Shown piece after piece: positions 60,566 to 64,000 of a stretch of 64,000 nucleotides of DNA. Every line of letters starts with the position of its first letter. The first letter of the stretch is position 1. The DNA is from Polydactylus sextarius (taxonomy: Eukaryota; Chordata; Actinopteri; Polynemidae): assembly GCA_016801845.1 (NCBI GenBank), contig CM028919.1:4767001-4831000 (forward strand), read 5' to 3'. The translations under genes were made by a program, and so were the position numbers. Below the pieces are notes generated by a model. That model made no database searches and was not told the origin of the DNA. It saw only the letters and a program-made list of their open reading frames with translations.

Positions 60566-60608
60566 GCGTGTGTGTGTGTGTGTGTGTATGCATGTGTGTG
60601 CGTGTGTC
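60493..60608. repeat. Compound (CT)n(CTGT)n(GT)n microsatellite
   Basis: Three adjacent pure arrays: TCTC (about 60501-60527), TCTG/CTGT (about 60528-60563) and GT (about 60565-60587), with GT-rich sequence after. Confidence 0.97.
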
Positions 60609-61199
60609 TATGTATAAGTGGGTTACGGAATAGTCAGAAGGAGGCTGATGTAATTTCAGTTGGAAATCCCATCATGAATTCGTATGTTCTTGTCTGTCTA
60701 TTATTATAAGCTTAGTGCGAGTGTGTGATGACAGTGTGGAGGCAGAGAAAGAGAATGATACAGAGCATATATCTAAGGATATAAAGTATGTAGTAGACAG
60801 TAGACGGTGTCTCATTTCACGCCTTCATGTGTTTTTGAGCAAACTCAGACATGTTATCTAAGAGAATATGTCGCTTTATTTTCTCATAAACCTTGCTAAC
60901 ATCCTTTTCACTCACTTCATCCTCTTTTCACAACCTTGTTCTGTTTTTATTTCAACTGAAAAGAGCTCTTAGGATGCTGGGAGAGCACCTGTTTACATCG
61001 ATTGACAACACATGGTAGAAATAAAAGTGGTTGATATTAATTAATGACATTTTCAGATCATTGTTTGTCTCCTTCCTGGCCTTCAGCCTGTTCGCTCTTC
61101 ACTGCCTCTTGATATATGGACAAATTAAAAATGGAGCATGCACTCATCTCCCACTTGTAGAATTTCATCCAAATAAGTGATTTTATTGTTGATGGATTG
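60609..61199. other. No feature recognised
   Basis: Non-coding; no repeat family identified. Confidence 0.4.
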
Positions 61200-61223
61200 A
61201 AAAAAAAAAAAAAAAAAAAAAAA
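61200..61223. repeat. Poly-A tract
   Basis: 24 consecutive A. No LINE or SINE body is recognisable upstream. Confidence 0.9.
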
Positions 61224-61740
61224 CCTGGCAATGAAACATGGGTTAATGTTTTCATCATTTGGATTATATTTCTTATTGGATATTTTTATTAAGTTCCTTT
61301 AGGTTTTTTCACCCATAATATGTATGTGACTTAATTTTGAAGGCATGTCTATAGATGTCAAAGCTCAGGAGTTTAATGTGACCTTGTGAGTAGGAGGTTA
61401 TCGGATCATTTGAGGACTAGAGGGATAAACCTCTTATTAGATGTGATTACATAGCACTTGTCCCTCCCTCATTAATGGCGACACGCTTAATTCGTGTGCA
61501 GCTTCAGCAAAGGGTGTAGCAGTGATCCACTGTAGACTGACTTCTGCCGCATGTGATCTTCTGTTGCAATTCAGACTTTCAATCTGGTCACACTACGTTG
61601 GCATTTGTGTAACTATTTTAATCGAGGGAAGTTTAGTAACACAGCTACAAACAACTTTCCATTATATGAGCTCATTATGTAGCAAGATGATTATTCTTAA
61701 ATGTATTACTAACTAACACTGGGTTAAGAAATTACAGTGC
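61224..61740. other. No feature recognised
   Basis: Non-coding AT-rich sequence. Confidence 0.4.
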
Positions 61741-61915
61741 TTTAATACAGTATGTACTTCCATCCTTTTAAAGGAAGCAAAAGTAATTGGACAATTGACT
61801 TAAAAGTTTCACGGATGTGTGTGGACAAATCCTTTGTTATCTCATCATCCATTAAGTAGATAAAAGGTCTGGAGTTGATTCCAGGTCTGGTATTTGCATT
61901 TGGAAGATTTTGCTG
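61741..61915 (+). mobile_element. Tc1-like transposon 5' end (second family)
   Basis: TTTAATACAGTATGTACTTC and CCATCCTTTTAAAGGAAGCA are followed by AAAGTAATTGGACAATTGAC, ATTAAGTAGATAAAAGGTCT, GGAGTTGATTCCAGGTCTGG and TATTTGCATTTGGAAG. This is the 5' non-coding leader of a Tc1-like transposon that I recognise from fish. It differs from the family at 22.1 and 57.5 kb. The transposase that should start about 20-30 bp further on is absent. Confidence 0.6.
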
Positions 61916-63298
61916 GTGGATCTAGTGGCACCGGTTTATTTTGATAAGAAAATCAAATTTATTACAGATTCTCTCATTTAAGTTCTTAATCATTTTTTGT
62001 TGATTATTCTGTTCATTTGTCTGAGTAGTGGATCAGTGGTGTATGTATGGAAGCCATCGGAAATATCAGTCTTCCTTTAGCTACCATCTGTTGTTTTTGT
62101 CTCCAGGTGAAGATAGAATTCTGTTAAATTGAAATAGTTGTTTAGACCAGCTAATGAAATGAAAGTTTATACCTGTAGCTGTATGTTAAGCATTGTTGTT
62201 GCATGGCTACATGTAGAACCAGGAAAACTGTCAATTTGCTGCTTGGCATCTGTTAAAAAATTTTTCTGATTTTTTTCTAGTTATGTGTGGATGGATTGTT
62301 GACTGTGCATTGGACCCTGGAGCTGACACACAGGAAGGTGCATCTTACTTCTCTTTGTGGGAGGGGTTCAGGTAAGAGGCGGTTTCTGTCATTTTGACTT
62401 TAGATATTGTCCTTTCTCATTATGTCCACATCCTCTTGTGTAGTGTGTGGAGACATTGAGTTACTGTGGGTCAGTTCTGCAGATCCCACCTCCTCAGCCA
62501 TGCTATTGGCCAGTAAATCACCTGCAGTGCGAGATAGGCAGCTTTTGAATTTTTATCCAAGATAGAAAATGTTGGGGTATTCAGGCTTTTGGGTGTGGCT
62601 ATGGTGTTATTGCTTTAGATGTGTCACGTGTTGGACTTTCCATAACCACAGAAATCCACATGGCCGCTGTAGGGTCCTGCATGGTCTTTTTCACACTTGA
62701 ATGTTGAATGATTGCCTGAATGGATGCTGGACATCATCTTTGTTCTGCCATCTGTGGATGAGTTGGGGAGGGTGGGGATCTTTTTGTCCACATGAGGGTC
62801 CAGAACTGGTATTAATTTCTGGTCTCATTTGTGTAGGCTGATGAAACGGTTATAAATTGGCCAGAAATGTTTGGGCAGACTGAGGTAATGCTTGTGTCTA
62901 TTTGAATAATAATCCTCTCCAGGACTCCACAGAGGACTGTCAGCATTTTGCAATAACTGTGTTTGGCCCATACAAATGTTTTTTTCCCAAACTTTCCAGG
63001 TCAAAAGGTTGTAAGTTGCTGATTTCAAAGGCAATGGCAGCATTGTAATGCTCTCACAAAGTATGTGTGTTGTTGTGCATCCACAGCAGCAGCAGCAAAG
63101 TATTTTCTTTGATCCTTTCCTGTTGCATTGGGGGTTGAGAGTTTAATGAAAAGGTCAATTTATTCACTTTGAGCATCCTTTGAGGAAGTGTATGTTTATT
63201 TGTCACATCAGCCAGGATTTCAATGTGTTACACAGCCTGTAAAATTTTCAGATATTTCCTTGTACGGTGTGGATTGTGGGGCACGTTATGTAGATGTG
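61916..63298. other. No gene identified; possible unassigned minus-strand remnant
   Basis: Minus-strand frames at 62.6-63.05 kb (for example WKVWEKNICMGQTQLLQ and SPLWSPGEDY) look less compositionally biased than elsewhere and faintly recall LINE ORF2 tails. I cannot align them confidently to any family. Confidence 0.25.
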
Positions 63299-63327
63299 CA
63301 ACCTCTACCCGGTTTGGGTAGAGGTTG
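63299..63327. other. Perfect 12-bp stem hairpin
   Basis: CAACCTCTACCC (63299-63310) and GGGTAGAGGTTG (63316-63327) are exact reverse complements around a GGTTT loop. There is no T run after it and no gene upstream, so it is not a bacterial terminator. Confidence 0.9.
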
Positions 63328-64000
63328 AGCTGAATCAATTTTGGTGTGCTTTTCCATTGTCCATTTCCTGATTAGACAAAAGCACGACATTATGTGGGTT
63401 TGTCACAGGATTGTGGACAGTGCCAATTAGTAAGTGATTTTGGCTGTAATACTTATAATAAACTTACTTACTGAATTACTTACTGAATATTTATAATAAA
63501 TAATAAAAAATAAATTTAATAAAGGCAATTCAGGTCTCTGTTGGGTTGTCAACCATTGTCAAAACATGCACCCACAAACTTACATAAGCTGACAGTAGAA
63601 GGTTACCATTGTACCTGGAATTTCACATTTGTCATTAATGTCACTTTTCTTTGACCTCTTAACAAAGCTAACAACTTTAGGGACACGCTTCTCTTTTTCT
63701 CTGACTCATTCACTGATTCAGAATGTGACCTGGGCCTCTAACATTCTGCACATTCTGTATCTGATCTCTCCCTTCTGTGATGATTCCTTTACTTTAATTG
63801 ACACAGCTTTTATGCCAAGCCCTGTCATAAATACTCTTTGTTCTACTGATGCTACCTGTCTGCTGTAGGCAATGTTTTTATATAACAGATAAGTCTGGTG
63901 GTTTCCATTGCAAAACAAAAGGAAATAGAGGAAATATCACAGCTCTCCCCAGGGACTTACTCTCTTCCCAAAAGGCAATGGAAATTGATGAAATCTAGAG
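63328..64000. other. No gene recognised
   Basis: Non-coding; overlapping opposite-strand frames of 79 and 66 codons without recognisable content. AT-only patch near 63480-63525. Confidence 0.4.

Noticed and set aside
63299..63327. Rho-independent terminator
   Set aside because: The genome is eukaryotic, there is no upstream gene and no T run after the stem.

Overview
This window reads as vertebrate nuclear DNA, most likely from a teleost fish. It is AT-rich and CpG-poor. It is full of long (TG)n/(CA)n, (TA)n, (TGGA)n and poly-A/T tracts, and it carries decayed copies of transposon families I recognise from teleost genomes. I found no intact protein-coding gene, rRNA, tRNA gene, CRISPR array or bacterial-type operon. 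The longest uninterrupted reading frame is 187 codons, lies antisense across a DNA transposon, and looks like chance. The window is best described as a gene desert or the inside of a very large intron. Family assignments come from reading alone and were not searched against a database.

Layout. 0-6.2 kb: an interspersed repeat of unassigned class (about 0.34-0.61 kb), a retroelement 3' end module on the minus strand (1.68-1.86), a broken Tc1/mariner copy running directly into a Penelope-like fragment (2.15-3.35), a PIF/Harbinger transposase scrap (4.4-4.6) and a 125-bp-period repeat (5.66-6.19). 6.6-20 kb: (TG)n arrays, a pyrimidine tract, half of a MITE (9.66-9.85), a second retroelement 3' module (about 11.9-12.3), a hairpin (14.6) and a purine tract (18.7). 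20-26 kb: a weak promoter-like cluster (20.2-20.6), a deleted Tc1 copy (22.1-22.5), a LINE 3' end (23.0-23.3), a SINE scrap (24.1) and a (TGGA)n array lying between two copies of an 80-bp sequence (25.5-25.9). 26-40 kb: a second copy of the 125-bp-type repeat (29.6), a LINE 3' end (30.6), a tRNA-type SINE (32.6), an AT-rich block, a 721-bp DNA transposon with terminal inverted repeats (33.66-34.38), a PIF/Harbinger transposase relic (36.8-37.5) and another unassigned repeat (38.9-39.1). 40.6-41.3 kb: the most promoter- or enhancer-like interval, with locally raised CpG, an NRF1-like site and CCAAT boxes. 45-64 kb: an L2-type ORF2 end (48.8-49.2), a possible regulatory block with a 14-bp inverted repeat (49.6-49.9), a SINE (50.7), a LINE fragment ending at a (TA)n tract (51.6-51.9), further microsatellites, a Tc1 relic followed by a second SINE copy (57.5-58.1), a compound microsatellite (60.5), a Tc1-like 5' end (61.7-61.9) and a perfect 12-bp hairpin (63.3).

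I see no set of genes working together and no convincing new biological system. The best leads are the 721-bp terminal-inverted-repeat element, the CpG-rich NRF1/CCAAT interval, and the 289-bp duplication that contains the TGGA array.
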